A stretch of DNA of 5,558 nt from JAHFOW01 sp964370795 (lineage in GTDB: Bacteria; Planctomycetota; Brocadiia; Brocadiales; Brocadiaceae). The stretch spans positions 1-5,558 of the forward strand of contig CAYJME010000217.1 in assembly GCA_964370795.1 (NCBI GenBank), in the 5' to 3' direction. Positions 4,503 through 5,558 of this stretch are shown one piece after another. The notes under the pieces are model-generated. The model saw only the letters and a program-made list of their open reading frames with translations, was not told where the DNA came from and ran no database searches. Each line of letters opens with the position of its first letter. Positions within the stretch are counted from its first letter, which is position 1. Both the position numbers and the translations under genes were made by a program.

Positions 4503-4508
4503 AGACTA
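4503..4508 (-). promoter_or_regulatory. Candidate -10 element for the DUF6338-like/GYxP pair
   Basis: TAGTCT on the minus strand lies 36 bases before the ATG at 4466, in the 60-base spacer after the asparaginase-type gene. A recognisable -35 is not seen. Readthrough from the upstream gene is equally possible. Confidence 0.3.
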
Positions 4509-4526
4509 CACCGGGATTGGGCCTTG

Positions 4527-5558
4527 CTACTCATACAAAAACTCACTCTCCAGTCGCTGCGCCTTCCCGTCCACGCACACCGCCGCATGCCCCCCCTTGA
4601 GGATGCACGCCGACCCGTAGGCCCCGTCCTTCCGCACGGCGTAGAAGGTGACGCTGAAGCGGGGGCGTTTGTTTTCGTCGAACATGCGGGGTTCGTGGGT
4701 GCGATCGACGATGCGTTGGCAGGCTTCGAGGCAGAGCTGGGTGGGGGTTTTGTCGGGCCAGGTCCGCATGGCTTCGACGATCCAGAAGGCGCCGAGGGTG
4801 AGGATGACGGACTCGCCGCGGCCGGTGGCGCCGGCGGAGCCGACGGCGTTGTCGCAGTAGAGGCCGGCGCCGATGAGGGGGGAGTCGCCGACTCGGCCGG
4901 GGAGTTTCCAGGCCAGGCCGCTGGTGGTGGTGCAGCAGCCGAGGTCCTGGGCTTGGTTGACGGCTGAGCAGTGGATTGTGCCGTAGGTGAAAGGGTCCTG
5001 AGTCTTGAGTCCTGAGTCCTGAGGTGAGGAGGGGGAGGGGGGGTAGGTCGCGCCCTGGCGCCAGGGTTCGGGGAAGTTGATGATCTGGTCTTGGTCGAGC
5101 CATTTGTCGTCGCGGTTGAGGTTGGCGCGCCAGTCGGCCCAGGCCTTGCGGGAGGCGTCGGTGTTGAGGTCTTCCTCCTTGAAGCCCATGCGGAGGGCGA
5201 ACTTTTTGGCGCCGGCGCCGACGAGGAGGACATGGTCGGTGCGGCGGAGGACCTCGAGGGCGACGCTCGCGGGGTTCTTGATGTTCTCGATGCAGGCGAC
5301 GGCGCCGGCTTTGTGGAGCGGGCCGTCCATGCAGGCGGAGTCGAGCTGGATGATGCCGTCTTCGTTGGGTAGGCCGCCGTAGCCGACGGACATGTCCTCG
5401 GGGTCGTCTTCGACGAGGTTGACGCCTCGGACGCAGGCTTCGACGGGGCGGTGGCCTTCGGTGAGGAGTTTGAAGGCGAGTTCGACGGTGTTTGTGCCGT
5501 TGTAGTTTTTGAGGCCGTTGCCGGAGGCGATGACGCATGGTCCTCGGTGGTTGTCGCC
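4527..5558 (-). CDS. N4-(beta-N-acetylglucosaminyl)-L-asparaginase / isoaspartyl peptidase-type Ntn hydrolase (5' truncated)
   Basis: The frame is open to the window edge. The 343 visible residues lack the true start, and a small N-terminal part, possibly with a signal peptide, is missing. The family hydrolyses the amide bond of glycosylated or related asparagine derivatives and is made as a precursor that cleaves itself before a threonine. Visible family blocks are DDPEDMSVGYGGLPNEDG (51-68), LDSACMDGPLHKAGAV, IKNP, and TDHVLLVGAGAKKFA. The predicted nucleophile is T194 in GTIHC; human aspartylglucosaminidase has DTIG here, so the preceding Asp is Gly. Then come TTTSG (with T212, matching human T224), GRVGDSP (R222 and D225, matching human R234 and D237) and TGRGE. 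The substrate pocket therefore appears intact. The linker before the nucleophile contains SPSSPQDSGLKTQDP, translated from a (TCCTGAG)4 heptamer array. An internal ATG at 5393 is not the start, because conserved sequence continues upstream. Confidence 0.92.
   Translation of the reverse strand, partial: GDNHRGPCVIASGNGLKNYNGTNTVELAFKLLTEGHRPVEACVRGVNLVEDDPEDMSVGYGGLPNEDGIIQLDSACMDGPLHKAGAVACIENIKNPASVALEVLRRTDHVLLVGAGAKKFALRMGFKEEDLNTDASRKAWADWRANLNRDDKWLDQDQIINFPEPWRQGATYPPSPSSPQDSGLKTQDPFTYGTIHCSAVNQAQDLGCCTTTSGLAWKLPGRVGDSPLIGAGLYCDNAVGSAGATGRGESVILTLGAFWIVEAMRTWPDKTPTQLCLEACQRIVDRTHEPRMFDENKRPRFSVTFYAVRKDGAYGSACILKGGHAAVCVDGKAQRLESEFLYE
4996..5023 (+). repeat. In-gene heptamer array (TCCTGAG)4
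   Basis: Four 7-base units occur, TCCTGAG, TCTTGAG, TCCTGAG and TCCTGAG, with one mismatch in the second. They lie within the coding strand of the asparaginase-type gene (which reads the complement), and encode part of the linker just before the self-cleavage threonine. Because 7 is not a multiple of 3, gain or loss of one unit would shift the frame before the catalytic residue. Confidence 0.85.

Noticed and set aside
4543..5538. A 331-residue minus-strand frame overlapping the asparaginase-type gene
   Set aside because: It is Arg/Pro-rich frame-shifted translation of a gene with clear family motifs in the other frame.

Overview
The window is very GC-rich DNA whose coding content points to a planctomycete, most likely of the Phycisphaerae. 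The main reason is three genes carrying the CxxCxYxLxGL...RCPECG zinc-ribbon signature that recurs across that group. This placement is recognition by eye, not a database result. Several genes appear to have a -10-like hexamer only about 6 bases before the start codon, as expected for leaderless transcripts. A run of 10 N at 2062-2071 marks a scaffold join, so the sequence is probably a draft or metagenome assembly.

Left part (1-2160). Two tandem paralogous plus-strand genes (203-784 and 848-1471) encode small membrane proteins. Each has two N-terminal membrane segments followed by two four-cysteine zinc ribbons. Convergent to them on the minus strand is a 103-residue soluble protein (1548-1859) with one zinc ribbon and a helical, coiled-coil-like tail. 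Around them are a 41-bp direct repeat (85-125 and 1961-2001), a duplicated 3' end of the zinc-ribbon gene family (2002-2061), heptamer tandem repeats, the gap, and a poly-G stretch (2072-2142) that I regard as probably artefactual.

Middle part (2161-3555, minus strand). A 278-residue protein contains a stand-alone HsdR_N-like PD-(D/E)XK nuclease fold with no helicase. It lies downstream of a 122-residue XRE/HigA-like DNA-binding protein that has its own -10 and a palindromic leader but no visible toxin partner.

Right part (3649-5558, minus strand). A three-membrane-segment protein resembling DUF6338 overlaps, through a TGATG junction, a 63-residue proline/glycine-rich protein with GYxP motifs. 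Sixty bases upstream of it ends a 5'-truncated gene for an N4-(beta-N-acetylglucosaminyl)-L-asparaginase/isoaspartyl-peptidase-type Ntn hydrolase. A (TCCTGAG)4 heptamer array is embedded in this gene's coding sequence just before the self-processing site.

There is no proven operon linking all these genes. The two candidate functional units are the DUF6338-like/GYxP pair, which is clearly translationally coupled, and the XRE/HsdR_N pair, which have the same orientation and are 106 bp apart. No tRNA, rRNA, CRISPR array, transposase or integrase is visible.
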